Shown: in pieces, positions 1 to 7,714 of the stretch
Position numbering within the stretch: the stretch's first letter is position 1
Layout: every line of letters starts with the position of its first letter
Source of the DNA: Stutzerimonas azotifigens
GTDB taxonomy: Bacteria > Pseudomonadota > Gammaproteobacteria > Pseudomonadales > Pseudomonadaceae
Direction of reading: 5' to 3'
Length of the DNA stretch: 64,000 nt
NCBI RefSeq assembly: GCF_013522725.1
Contig: NZ_JAAMRF010000007.1
Location: 62,001-126,000, forward strand
Notes under the pieces: model-generated
Database searches by the model: none
The model's input: only the letters and a program-made list of their open reading frames with translations
What the model was told of the DNA's origin: nothing
Made by a program: the position numbers and the translations under genes

Positions 1-561
1 CTCGGTTAGCTGCTCCGGGCTGGCCGGCACGCCGTGGACGGATATATAGCTGGGCGCTGCGCAGACGACGCTGTGCATGTCGGCGATGTGCTGGCCGACC
101 AGTTCAGAATCCGGCAGGCCGGTGGAGAGAGTGATCACCACGTCGTGGCCTTCGGCAAGCAGATCCGGGAGTCGTTGCGAAAGTGTCAGGTCGAGCTGGA
201 CGTCCGGATAACGTTCGCGATAACGCGCAGCGAGCGGTGCCAGCAATTGAGAGCCCACGCCGATGATCGAATGCACGCGCAACCGCCCCCTGGGGGTCAG
301 GTGCGCGCCACTGGCCTCGGCCCCCGCATTCTCCACCTCCAGGAGGATTTGCTTGCAATGTTCAAGGTAACCGGCTCCTGCCGCGGTCAGGCTGACCCGC
401 CGGGTGGTGCGCTGCAGCAGGCGCGCTTGCAGGTGCGTCTCGAGGTCCGAGACCAGTCGCGACACCTGCGCCGTCGACAGGTTGGTCGCCTGCGCGGCTG
501 CGGTGAAGCTGCCGCTGTCCGCGACACGGACGAAAATACGCATCGCCTGGAAAAGATCCAT
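1..561 (-). CDS. LysR-family transcriptional regulator, 3' end outside window
   Basis: This reading frame starts at an ATG whose complement ends at 561 and runs 187 codons to the window edge without a stop. The N-terminus (MDLFQAMRIFVRVADSGSFT, then a helix with AQVSRLVSDLE) is the LysR winged helix-turn-helix, followed by the start of the substrate-binding domain (around residues 90-187, with RLRVHSIIGVGSQLLAPL). It resembles the DmlR/YafC-type subgroup common in Pseudomonas. The target cannot be inferred because the divergent partner, if any, is not obvious: the next gene lies downstream on the same strand side. Truncated by the window, not by mutation. Confidence 0.85.
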   Translation of the reverse strand, partial: MDLFQAMRIFVRVADSGSFTAAAQATNLSTAQVSRLVSDLETHLQARLLQRTTRRVSLTAAGAGYLEHCKQILLEVENAGAEASGAHLTPRGRLRVHSIIGVGSQLLAPLAARYRERYPDVQLDLTLSQRLPDLLAEGHDVVITLSTGLPDSELVGQHIADMHSVVCAAPSYISVHGVPASPEQLTE

Positions 562-662
562 TCGTCTTTCGCCTTCGGGAAGAGGCCTTCCACTATACCC
601 GGCGGCCCGCACAGGGCGAGCAAGGCCAGCGATGGCCTCGACGAAGCCGCAATTGGCGTGGC

Positions 663-688
663 AAAAAAAGGCCGCTCGTTGAGCGGCC
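663..688 (-). terminator. Rho-independent terminator of the 740-955 gene
   Basis: On the minus strand an 8-bp perfect stem (GGCCGCTC / GAGCGGCC) with a 3-nt loop is followed by seven T. It lies about 50 nt past the stop of the small exported protein gene, so it most likely ends that transcript before the LysR gene. Confidence 0.85.
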
Positions 689-739
689 AGGACTGTCGAC
701 GGGAAAAGGAGCAATCAAGAGTCGACGAAAAGCGTTCGC

Positions 740-955
740 TCAGGTGCGCTGCCGCGAAGTGATGCTGTCGGCCTCGCCTTCAGGGCTTTCGGCTGTGCGG
801 ACAGTCGTCTGCTGCTGTGCGCGGACTTCCCGGGCGTTCTGCTGCAACGCGGCGGTGTGCGCGGCGAAAGCGGGTGACTCTTCGGCGAACGCGGTTGCGC
901 TGGTCAGAGCGGACAGGGCGGCAAGCGCGGTGGAGGTGATTAGATGGCGTGACAT
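740..955 (-). CDS. Small exported protein of unknown function, 71 aa
   Basis: The protein begins MSRHLITSTALAALSALTSA and has a typical signal peptide that could be cleaved after ATAFA, leaving about 48 residues rich in Ala, Gln and Glu. A GAGGT Shine-Dalgarno sequence lies just upstream of the ATG at 955, and a terminator follows at 663-688, so this is a monocistronic unit. I do not recognise a named family. Short periplasmic proteins of this kind are common in Pseudomonas. Longer upstream in-frame extensions cross the tRNA gene and are not credible. Confidence 0.6.
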   Translation of the reverse strand: MSRHLITSTALAALSALTSATAFAEESPAFAAHTAALQQNAREVRAQQQTTVRTAESPEGEADSITSRQRT

Positions 956-1094
956 GGGGGAGTACCTCGGCGGTTCATGGAACAGGAGGTAGTCTATTTT
1001 TTCGTCAGAAGTGGAAAAATCCGTCTTGCCGAGAAGCACTGTTACGTCAGATGAAACAGTTAAGCCTGGGCGTAAAAGGAGAACGGCAGAAAGC

Positions 1095-1128
1095 AAAAAG
1101 CCCCGAATGCTGTTGCATTCGAGGCTTT
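1095..1128 (-). terminator. Terminator of the initiator tRNA gene
   Basis: Arms 1097-1110 and 1115-1128 form a 14-bp stem with one G-U wobble and a 4-nt loop. Read on the minus strand it ends in a T-run at 1099-1095. It begins 7 nt past the tRNA 3' end. Confidence 0.9.
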
Positions 1129-1134
1129 CTGATT

Positions 1135-1211
<77 letters not shown>

Positions 1212-1224
1212 TCTGTGGGTCGGC

Positions 1225-1252
1225 ATTCTACAGCCGATCTGCAGGCTGTCAA
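1225..1252 (-). promoter_or_regulatory. Sigma-70 promoter of tRNA-fMet
   Basis: On the minus strand a perfect -35 TTGACA (1252-1247), a 16-bp spacer and -10 TAGAAT (1230-1225) end 13 nt before the mature tRNA 5' end. Confidence 0.85.
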
Positions 1253-1281
1253 CCTCGAAGATGGAAAAAAACGTTTTTTCT

Positions 1282-1470
1282 TCAGGCATTTAGCGATACG
1301 GCTGCATGAGATGCACGCGATTGCCGGCGCGACGTGCGCTGCAGGGGCCTCGGTTGGGTCTCGCCGGGATAGTGCCTGCGCGCGATCCTGAGCATGCCCC
1401 ACAGCATCGCCGCTGCCACCAGCAGCCAGCCTCCGACCATTGCGCAAATCAGCAGTGCAGGCGTCATCAT
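1282..1470 (-). CDS. Possible small single-pass membrane protein, 62 aa
   Basis: The N-terminus (MMTPALLICAMVGGWLLVAA, continuing AMLWGM) is a strong transmembrane helix, followed by a basic Arg-rich tail. A GAGGGA ribosome-binding site lies 4-7 nt before two alternative ATG codons (1470 and 1467). The gene sits between the tRNA promoter and the divergent small exported protein genes. I do not recognise the family; hydrophobic start, RBS and isolated position support translation, but no homology was checked. Confidence 0.45.
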   Translation of the reverse strand: MMTPALLICAMVGGWLLVAAAMLWGMLRIARRHYPGETQPRPLQRTSRRQSRASHAAVSLNA

Positions 1471-1623
1471 TCCCTCGTTTCATGCTGCGGCCATGTCACC
1501 CGGCCAGTACGGGTATAGACCTCGATGTATCCAATGGGTTTCGATGCCATCGGTCACATCGTTTCGACGTCGCCGCACCTTGGCGTCTCGGCGATGCCAA
1601 AACTCCATAAAGGAGGCTCGATC

Positions 1624-1923
1624 ATGCGAATCGAAACAAACGTCACTTCAAGGTGGACGGCGGTGCTGGTGTTGCTGGGTTTTCTGAGCGGCGCTCCGAT
1701 GGCGCAGGCGCAGAATACGGGTGCAGCGGATCGCGGAGCGGCTGGCAGCGGCTCGATGGGTATCGGAGAGGGCATCGACCCGCAACCCCAGCGTGATCCA
1801 AGCGGGCAGGGGAACGGAGACGACAGCGATCGCAGCGCCGACGCCCCCGGGCATGGCGGTGGCAACGAGACCGATATGCAGCACCACCATCAGTATCAGG
1901 CGCAGCCAGAGAAGCGCGACTGA
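1624..1923 (+). CDS. Small exported Gly/Asp-rich protein, 99 aa
   Basis: I chose the ATG at 1624 because a near-perfect AAAGGAGG at 1608-1615 precedes it at 8 nt; the longer frame starting at 1525 lacks this. Residues 1-31 form a signal peptide ending in MAQA, probably cleaved before QNTG. The mature part is hydrophilic and low complexity (GAADRGAAGSGSMGIGEG, then His-rich near residue 85) and probably disordered. No function is recognised. It is followed 21 nt later by a second gene of the same style with the same kind of RBS. Confidence 0.6.
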   Translation: MRIETNVTSRWTAVLVLLGFLSGAPMAQAQNTGAADRGAAGSGSMGIGEGIDPQPQRDPSGQGNGDDSDRSADAPGHGGGNETDMQHHHQYQAQPEKRD

Positions 1924-1944
1924 CCGCAAGTAAAGGAGGCCCTA

Positions 1945-2238
1945 ATGAATCTCTATTCAGTTCTGGCGCTAGGTGCGCTGTTGTCTTTCAGCGCCCTTGC
2001 GCCCGCTAACCAGACCGGCACCGAAGGAGGCGAAAAGCCTGCCTTGCGCGACGGCAGCGGTCTGGGCAGGCAACAGGATCTCGAAACGCCGAATCGCCCC
2101 GGTATCGATTCGGGCAGCGATACGACCCAGGGTGCGGGTACAACCGACACCTTGCGCGGGACGGAGGGCGAGGCGGGCCGGGCGGCCAGCAAGCCTGAAG
2201 CCATCGCACCGACCGGCTCGGACACCATCGAGGAGTAA
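1945..2238 (+). CDS. Small exported low-complexity protein, 97 aa
   Basis: It has an N-terminal signal peptide (MNLYSVLALGALLSFSALAP, then AN) and a hydrophilic mature domain full of Gly, Asp, Thr and Glu (for example GSGLGRQQDLETPNRPGIDS). AAAGGAGG lies 6 nt before the ATG. Together with the preceding gene it forms a likely two-gene operon of disordered periplasmic proteins. I recognise no domain. The long antisense frame over this gene and dusC is a high-GC artefact. Confidence 0.6.
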   Translation: MNLYSVLALGALLSFSALAPANQTGTEGGEKPALRDGSGLGRQQDLETPNRPGIDSGSDTTQGAGTTDTLRGTEGEAGRAASKPEAIAPTGSDTIEE

Positions 2239-2281
2239 TCGCAACGCGGCCGCCCCGTGGTCGGGAGCGCTGCGCCAGGCG

Positions 2282-2310
2282 TTTCTAAAGGCTCGGCTCG
2301 CTCGTACAAT
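2282..2310 (+). promoter_or_regulatory. Possible dusC promoter
   Basis: A TACAAT -10 at 2305-2310 lies 29 nt before the dusC start, with a poor -35 (TTTCTA) at 17-bp spacing. Only the -10 is convincing. Confidence 0.35.
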
Positions 2311-2339
2311 GCGCGCCCGATGTTCGAGCGGTAGCTGAC

Positions 2340-3317
2340 ATGCAGATTGCCCTGGCGCCCATGGAGGGCCTGGTCGACGACATTCTTCGCGATGTGCTGA
2401 CGCGGGTCGGCGGCATCGACTGGTGCGTCACTGAATTCATTCGCGTCAGCGACCGCCTGTTGCCTGCGGCCACCTATGCCAAGCTCGCGCCAGAGCTGGC
2501 GAGGGGTGCCTGCACCCGTTCGGGCACACCCCTGCGGGTCCAGTTTCTCGGCTCCGATCCGGCCTGCATCGCCGACAACGCCGCCTACGCGTGCGAGCTG
2601 GGCGCGCCGGTCATCGATCTGAATTTTGGTTGCCCGGCCAAGACGGTGAACAAGTCCCGTGGTGGAGCGGTACTGCTCAAGGAGCCCGAGCTGCTGCATG
2701 CGATTGCGCGCGAAGTACGTCGCGCGGTCCCCGAACACATTCCGGTAACGGCAAAGATGCGATTGGGCTTCGAAAGCCCGGACGGTGCGCTCGACTGTGC
2801 CCGGGCCTTGGCCGACGGCGGCGCCGAGCAGCTGGTGGTGCATGCGCGCACCAAGGTCGAGGGCTATCGACCGCCGGCCCACTGGGAATGGGTCGCGCGG
2901 GTACAGGAGGTAGTGGCGGTGCCGGTCTATGCCAACGGCGAGATATGGACCCTCGACGACTGGCGACGCTGCCGGGAGGTGAGCGGGGCAGAGCACATCA
3001 TGCTGGGGCGCGGCCTGGTGTCCTGCCCGGACCTTGCCCGGCAAATCGCGGCGGCCCACGCCGGGCGCTCGGTCGAGCCGATGGCCTGGAGCGCTCTGGA
3101 GCCGCTGCTGGCCGACTTCTGGCGCCAGGCACGGCGCAAGATGTCGCCGCGCTACGCTCCGGGCCGCCTGAAGCAGTGGCTGGGTATGCTCAGCCGAACC
3201 TATCCCCAGGCCATGACACTGTTCCAGGAGTTGCGCCGCGAAGCCGACTGCGAGCGCATCGACGCGCGACTCGGTGTTTTTCATGGCGAGACCGAACAGA
3301 AGGCGGACGTCAGCTAG
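2340..3317 (+). CDS. dusC: tRNA-dihydrouridine(16) synthase DusC
   Basis: This is a 325-residue FMN-dependent enzyme that reduces uridine 16 in the tRNA D-loop using NADPH. The start [20 protein letters not shown] carries the Dus APM-EG FMN-binding signature. [20 protein letters not shown] holds the catalytic proton donor Cys98, at the position known for E. coli DusC. HARTK and a C-terminal helical tRNA-recognition domain follow. The length matches DusC (about 315-330). It marks the left, housekeeping edge of the accessory catabolic region. Confidence 0.93.
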   Translation: MQIALAPMEGLVDDILRDVLTRVGGIDWCVTEFIRVSDRLLPAATYAKLAPELARGACTRSGTPLRVQFLGSDPACIADNAAYACELGAPVIDLNFGCPAKTVNKSRGGAVLLKEPELLHAIAREVRRAVPEHIPVTAKMRLGFESPDGALDCARALADGGAEQLVVHARTKVEGYRPPAHWEWVARVQEVVAVPVYANGEIWTLDDWRRCREVSGAEHIMLGRGLVSCPDLARQIAAAHAGRSVEPMAWSALEPLLADFWRQARRKMSPRYAPGRLKQWLGMLSRTYPQAMTLFQELRREADCERIDARLGVFHGETEQKADVS

Positions 3318-3414
3318 GCGTTGCGAGCGGGCGGTCTAAAAGCGGCTTTCTCGGGCGCCGCTGGCGGCCTGGCGCAGGTGACTAGTGCCGATCAGCTGAA
3401 TTCCAGCTACTGGA

Positions 3415-4290
3415 TCACAAGCCCTCGAGACGGCGTACCAGCCCGCGGCAGCGATGCAGTAGCGCCGAGTCGTCGCCCACTCGATAGCTCAACACGATAG
3501 GTGAAGTGGCCTGGCTGTCGAGTAGAGCGCTGTAGCCGATATCGTCACGGTGAAGCCGCTGCACCGACGCGGGCACCAGAGTGACGCCAACGCCCGCCGC
3601 CACCAGACCGATGGCGGTCTGCATTTCGTTGGCCATCTGCACCACATGGATCTTCAGCCCCTGCGCCGAGAACAGGCCGAGCACATGGTCGGCATAGCTC
3701 GGCCGTGGCTTGCCGGGATAGAGCACGAAGGGTTCGGCCGCCAGTTCGGCCAGGCTGACCGGTCGGCCGAGCAGCCTGTGTCCATGGGGTAGGGCGGCTA
3801 CCAGCGGGTCTTCGCGGATTACCTCCTGCACCACTGCCGGGTCATCGATACGGATTCGGCCGAACCCAATGTCGATCCGCCCGCTCTTGAGCGCTTCCAC
3901 TTGCTGCAGCGTGATCAGCTCGGACAGACCGAGTTCGACGTCACCGGCAGCGCGCAACTGGCGGATCAGCTCGGGCAACGCCCCGTAGAGGGTCGACGGA
4001 GCGAAGCCGATACCCAACCAGCGCCGCTGGCCCTCGGCGACCCGGCGGGTGTCGTCGCAGATACGCCCGAGTTGCTCGAGCAACTGCGCCGAGTGTTCAT
4101 GGAAGAAACGACCCGCTTCGGTCAGTCGCAAGGGCCTGCCGCGCTCGACCAGAACCACACCGAGTTCCTCTTCCAGCTGCTGAATCTGCCGGCTGAGCGG
4201 TGGTTGGGCGATGTGTAGCAACTCTGCCGCGCGGGTGAAATTGAGCGTCTGGGCGAGTACACGGAAATAGCGCAGGTGGCGAAGCTCCAC
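3415..4290 (-). CDS. catR: LysR-type regulator CatR of catechol genes
   Basis: The 291-residue protein begins MELRHLRYFRVLAQTLNFTR, typical of the CatR/CatM/BenM subgroup that responds to cis,cis-muconate. Residues 1-60 are the winged HTH (AAELLHIAQPPLSRQIQQLE), and residues 90-290 the effector domain with the conserved GFAPSTLYGALP. It uses a GTG start. It is divergent from catB, which it presumably activates when muconate accumulates, and represses itself. A muconate-regulator box (4292-4306) directly abuts its start, and its Shine-Dalgarno GGAGG lies inside that box. The cat context makes CatR much more likely than BenM. Confidence 0.9.
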   Translation of the reverse strand: MELRHLRYFRVLAQTLNFTRAAELLHIAQPPLSRQIQQLEEELGVVLVERGRPLRLTEAGRFFHEHSAQLLEQLGRICDDTRRVAEGQRRWLGIGFAPSTLYGALPELIRQLRAAGDVELGLSELITLQQVEALKSGRIDIGFGRIRIDDPAVVQEVIREDPLVAALPHGHRLLGRPVSLAELAAEPFVLYPGKPRPSYADHVLGLFSAQGLKIHVVQMANEMQTAIGLVAAGVGVTLVPASVQRLHRDDIGYSALLDSQATSPIVLSYRVGDDSALLHRCRGLVRRLEGL

Positions 4291-4291
4291 G

Positions 4292-4306
4292 ATACCTCCA
4301 AGGTAT
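4292..4306. promoter_or_regulatory. CatR operator, ATAC-N7-GTAT / T-N11-A box
   Basis: ATACC-TCCAA-GGTAT is a perfect 5-bp inverted repeat with 5-bp spacing. It satisfies both the LysR T-N11-A rule and the ATAC-N7-GTAT consensus known for CatM/BenM. It lies between catR and catB, only 1 bp from the catR GTG, and contains the catR ribosome-binding site on the opposite strand. Confidence 0.85.
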
Positions 4307-4393
4307 TAAGTGAGACCGAATCAATATTGGACCGTCCGTTTGCCGCGAGTCAATCTCGGCCCCATAACAGAACAACACCTGAGGAATATCACG

Positions 4394-4474
4394 ATGCGCT
4401 CACGCGTCTTTTCCAGCCAGGCCCCAGCCCAATCGCGGGCGTCGCGCCGACTCGTTGTATGGGAGGAGCTATGA
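4394..4474 (+). CDS. Possible 26-codon leader ORF overlapping catB start
   Basis: An ATG at 4394 preceded by GAGGA (4381-4385) opens a 26-residue frame (MRSRVFSSQAPAQSRASRRL then VVWEEL). Its TGA overlaps the catB ATG in an ATGA arrangement, so translation of this leader could be coupled to catB. It may also be chance. No homology is known to me. Confidence 0.25.
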   Translation: MRSRVFSSQAPAQSRASRRLVVWEEL

Positions 4475-5592
4475 CAGCTCCCGTGATCGAGCGTCTCGAG
4501 ACGTTGATCGTCGACCTGCCCACTATCCGCCCGCATAAACTGGCCATGCACACCATGCATGGTCAGACGCTAGTGATCCTGCGCCTGCATTGCAGCGATG
4601 GGATCGAAGGACTCGGCGAAGCCACCACCATCGGCGGTCTGGCGTACGCCAGCGAGAGCCCGGAAAGCATCAAGACCAACTTGGACCGCTATTTCGCGCC
4701 GCTGCTCGTTGGCCAGCCGGCCGGCAACGTTAACGCCGCGATGCAGCGCATCGATCGCGGTATCCGCGGCAATACCTTTGCCCGCTCGGCGGTTGAAACC
4801 GCTTTGCTCGACGCCCAGGCCAAGCGCCTCGGGCTACCGCTCGCCGAATTGCTGGGTGGTCGGCTGGTCGATGGTCTGGAAGTGGCCTGGACCCTGGCCA
4901 GCGGCAATACCGAAAAGGACATCGAAGAGGCGGAGCGCATGCTCGACCTGCGCCGTCACCGCCACTTCAAGCTCAAGATCGGCGCGCGCGAGCCGGCTGG
5001 CGACATCGCCCACGTCGCGGCCATCAAGCGTGCCCTGGGCGATCGTGCCAGCGTGCGGGTCGACGTTAACCAGGCCTGGAGCGAGGCCACAGCCCTGCGT
5101 GCCTGTGCGCAACTGGCCGACGCCGGTGTCGAATTGATCGAACAGCCCATCGTCCGTCATGACGTCCAGGCGCTGGCACGTGTCAGCGCCCGCAGCCCGG
5201 CGGCGGTGATGGCCGACGAATCCATCGAATGCGTGCAGGACGGCTTCGCGCTGGCCCGTGCGGCAGCCGCCCCGGTATTTGCCCTGAAGATCGCCAAGAC
5301 CGGCGGGCCGCTGGCGGTGCTGCGCGTCGCCGAAATCGCCCGAGCCGCCGGCATCGGTCTGTATGGCGGCACCATGCTCGAAGGCGGAATCGGTACCCTG
5401 GCGGCAGCGCACGCCTTCGCCACACTGCCTGCGCTGGAGTGGCACACCGAACTGTTCGGCCCGCTGCTGCTGACCGAGGACATCCTCGTCGAGCCGCTCC
5501 TCTATCGGGATTTCAAACTGCACCTTCCACAAGGTCCAGGCCTCGGCTTGAGCCTGGACGACGAGCGCCTGGCCCGCTTCAGCCGCGCCTGA
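4471..5592 (+). CDS. catB: Muconate cycloisomerase CatB
   Basis: CatB converts cis,cis-muconate to muconolactone, the second step of the catechol branch of the beta-ketoadipate pathway. I place the start at the ATG 4471, which has GGGAGGAG 4 nt upstream and gives 373 residues, the family length. It begins MTAPVIERLETLIVDLPTIR. The enolase-superfamily catalytic lysines are at 169 (KLKIG) and 273 (ALKIAK), and the metal ligands are D198, E224 and D249, matching P. putida CatB numbering. It is the first gene of catBCA and is expected to be activated by CatR with muconate. Confidence 0.96.
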   Translation: MTAPVIERLETLIVDLPTIRPHKLAMHTMHGQTLVILRLHCSDGIEGLGEATTIGGLAYASESPESIKTNLDRYFAPLLVGQPAGNVNAAMQRIDRGIRGNTFARSAVETALLDAQAKRLGLPLAELLGGRLVDGLEVAWTLASGNTEKDIEEAERMLDLRRHRHFKLKIGAREPAGDIAHVAAIKRALGDRASVRVDVNQAWSEATALRACAQLADAGVELIEQPIVRHDVQALARVSARSPAAVMADESIECVQDGFALARAAAAPVFALKIAKTGGPLAVLRVAEIARAAGIGLYGGTMLEGGIGTLAAAHAFATLPALEWHTELFGPLLLTEDILVEPLLYRDFKLHLPQGPGLGLSLDDERLARFSRA

Positions 5593-5608
5593 ATCAAGGA
5601 GATTGCCC

Positions 5609-5899
5609 ATGCTTTTCCACGTACGCATGACCGTGAAACTTCCCGTCGACATGCCCGCCGAACAGGCCGCACGGCTCAAGGCGGACGAGAAGGAGCTCGC
5701 CCAGCGCCTGCAGCGCGAGGGCGTCTGGCGCCACCTCTGGCGCATCGCCGGGCTCTACGCCAACGTCAGCGTATTCGACGTGCCCAATGCACAGGCGCTG
5801 CATGACACACTTATGCAGCTGCCGCTTTACCCGTACATGGAGATCGAAGTCATGGCGCTGTGTCGCCATCCGTCTTCCGTCCATGACGACGATCGCTAG
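5609..5899 (+). CDS. catC: Muconolactone delta-isomerase CatC
   Basis: CatC isomerises muconolactone to 3-oxoadipate enol-lactone; the native enzyme is a decamer. The 96-residue length is exactly that of the family, and the N-terminus MLFHVRMTVKLPVDMPAEQA is diagnostic. AAGGAG lies 8 nt upstream of the ATG at 5609. It is 16 nt after catB and 48 nt before catA, so it is in the middle of the catBCA operon. Confidence 0.96.
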   Translation: MLFHVRMTVKLPVDMPAEQAARLKADEKELAQRLQREGVWRHLWRIAGLYANVSVFDVPNAQALHDTLMQLPLYPYMEIEVMALCRHPSSVHDDDR

Positions 5900-5947
5900 C
5901 CGTACCCAGCCTGGCTTATCGACAAAAACAACATGAGGAAAGCAGCC

Positions 5948-6877
5948 ATGACCGTAAAGATCTCGCAGACCGCCGAGGTGCAGAAGTTCCTGGAGAACGC
6001 CAGCGGCTTCGACAATGACCAGGGCAATAATCGGATGAAGACCCTGATCCACCGCGTGCTCAACGATTCGGTGCGCATCATCGAAGACTTGTCCGTCACC
6101 CCTGAGGAGTTCTGGAAGGCGGTGAACTACCTGAACGAGCTCGGTAGCCGTCAGGAAGCGGGCCTGCTGGTCGCCGGCCTCGGGCTGGAACACTACCTCG
6201 ACCTGCTGATGGATGCCGAAGACGCGCAGGCTGGACACACCGGCGGGACGCCGCGCACCATCGAAGGCCCTTTGTATGTCGCCGGCGCGCCGCTGAGCAA
6301 GGGCGAGGCGCGGCTCGACGACGGCACCGATCCGGGCACCGTGCTGTTCATGGAAGGGCAGGTGTGGGATACCGACGGCAAGCCGCTGGCCGGCGCGATC
6401 GTCGACGTCTGGCATGCCAACACCGGTGGCACCTACTCCTACTTCGACCCGTCGCAGTCGGAATTCAACCTGCGTCGCCGTATCGAGACCGATGCCGAGG
6501 GTCGCTACCGGCTGCGCAGCATCGTGCCGTCCGGCTATGGCTGCCCGCCCGATGGCCCGACCCAGCAGCTGCTCGATCAGCTCGGCCGCCATGGTCAGCG
6601 CCCGGCGCACATCCATTTCTTCATTTCCGCCGCTGGCCATCGCCATCTGACCACGCAGATCAACCTGTCCGGCGAAAAGTACCTGCATGACGACTTCGCC
6701 TACGCCACCCGCGACGAGCTGATCGCCGAGATCCGCTTCGTCGACGATCCGGCCAAGGCGAAGGCCCGCGGTGTGGACGGACGCTTTGCCGAGATCGAGT
6801 TCCACTTCACCCTGCAACCGGCCGCGGAGCTGACCGCACAGCAGCGCCTCAAGCGTGTCCGCGCCCTGGAAGCCTGA
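5948..6877 (+). CDS. catA: Catechol 1,2-dioxygenase CatA
   Basis: CatA performs intradiol cleavage of catechol to cis,cis-muconate with a non-haem Fe(III). The 309 residues comprise an N-terminal helical dimerisation region (1-100) and the catalytic beta-sandwich. The four iron ligands are visible as Tyr163 (GTYSYFD), Tyr197 (PSGYGCP), His221 and His223 (RPAHIHFF). I preferred the ATG at 5948 (GAGGA 8 nt upstream) over an ATG at 5933 that would place the RBS inside the coding region. It should consume the catechol made by the iac enzymes in this window; pca genes for later steps are not here. Confidence 0.96.
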   Translation: MTVKISQTAEVQKFLENASGFDNDQGNNRMKTLIHRVLNDSVRIIEDLSVTPEEFWKAVNYLNELGSRQEAGLLVAGLGLEHYLDLLMDAEDAQAGHTGGTPRTIEGPLYVAGAPLSKGEARLDDGTDPGTVLFMEGQVWDTDGKPLAGAIVDVWHANTGGTYSYFDPSQSEFNLRRRIETDAEGRYRLRSIVPSGYGCPPDGPTQQLLDQLGRHGQRPAHIHFFISAAGHRHLTTQINLSGEKYLHDDFAYATRDELIAEIRFVDDPAKAKARGVDGRFAEIEFHFTLQPAAELTAQQRLKRVRALEA

Positions 6878-6976
6878 AAGTCATAACCGGATCTCGCCGC
6901 GACCTGCAGGCGCGCGGCGATAGACTCGGCAAGTCCGCATCGCGTTCCCGCGATGCGGGCTGCATGACAATAATAA

Positions 6977-7132
6977 GAGTGGGAGCGCGACCTGGACATC
7001 GGCTACACCGTGCAGAGCGGGCCGCTGCGAAACCTCAACGTGCGTCTACGCAACGTCACGGCGCGCTCGAACTACCGCAGCGACATCGACGAGAACCGGT
7101 TGATTTTTAACTGCACCTGGCAGTTGCTCTGA
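6977..7132 (+). pseudogene. C-terminal remnant of an OprD-family porin gene
   Basis: Directly after a TAA in the same frame, about 50 codons read [20 protein letters not shown], then [20 protein letters not shown] and [11 protein letters not shown]-stop. This is the last two strands of an OprD porin: the same positions in the intact porin at 24411-25658 read ERDLAIKYVLQDGPLKGLGI and DFNENRLYVTYTWNVF. No start codon, RBS or signal peptide exists for it. It lies immediately downstream of catA, where Pseudomonas ben-cat clusters can carry a benF porin gene, so it is most simply a deletion scar of such a gene. Confidence 0.8.
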
Positions 7133-7203
7133 CGCGAGTCGCCGGTCGGTCGTACGCAGGAGGCGCAACGCCCTATGCGTGTCCAGGAAGGGCGGCTTCG
7201 ACA

Positions 7204-7229
7204 GAAAAGAGGCCCGCCCGATGGGGCGG
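7204..7229 (-). terminator. Terminator after the MarR gene
   Basis: On the minus strand CCGCCC-CATC-GGGCGG is followed by a pyrimidine stretch containing TTTT. It starts 8 nt past the stop of the gene at 7238. Confidence 0.6.
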
Positions 7230-7237
7230 TTGTCGTT

Positions 7238-7714
7238 TCAGCGGTCCGGCAAATTCGCGAAGATGGTGGCCAAGGACTGGTTGAGCTTGCGCAGCTGGGC
7301 TTCGGTCATGCCCTGGAAGCTATTGTGGAAGAGTTCTTCGGTCACTTCATGCATGGCGAAGAACGCCTCGCGACCGGCTTGCGTGAGGCTGACCTGGGTC
7401 ACGCGGCCATCCTGTACGCTCTGGTTGGTTTCGACGAGGCCGTCATCTTTCATCCGGTAGACAATCTTGGTGATGGTCGACAGCTTGGCAACGGCATGTT
7501 CGGAAATCTCCGAAATGCTGGAATTGTCGTTTTCGTACAGGATGTTCAGGACGCGCCAGCGCGGAATGTCCAGATCGACCCGCTTGAGCAGTCTTTCCAT
7601 GGCCATCGAGTAACGTCCGTAAACGCGGGCAAGCCAGTAGAAGGGAAACTCCTCCTTATGGAAGTCCTCGCTGGCAGGGTTGTAGCGACTACGGCGTTTC
7701 TTGGAGATGGCCAT
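7238..7714 (-). CDS. iacR: MarR-family repressor, candidate regulator of the IAA (iac) genes
   Basis: The 158-residue protein (start MAISKKRRSRYNPASEDFHK) has the MarR winged helix: SISEISEHAVAKLSTITKIV is the recognition helix region and DDGLVETNQSVQDGRVTQVS the wing. In known iac clusters a MarR-type repressor, IacR, is released by IAA. This is the only MarR gene in the window and it lies in the same catabolic region, but about 9 kb from iacH, so the assignment is inferred. A TTG at 7750 could extend it by 12 residues; neither start has a strong RBS. Confidence 0.6.
   Translation of the reverse strand: MAISKKRRSRYNPASEDFHKEEFPFYWLARVYGRYSMAMERLLKRVDLDIPRWRVLNILYENDNSSISEISEHAVAKLSTITKIVYRMKDDGLVETNQSVQDGRVTQVSLTQAGREAFFAMHEVTEELFHNSFQGMTEAQLRKLNQSLATIFANLPDR

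Noticed and set aside
1953-3284. 443-codon minus-strand frame over dusC
   Set aside because: It overlaps dusC and a small exported gene completely and shows no family motif or RBS.
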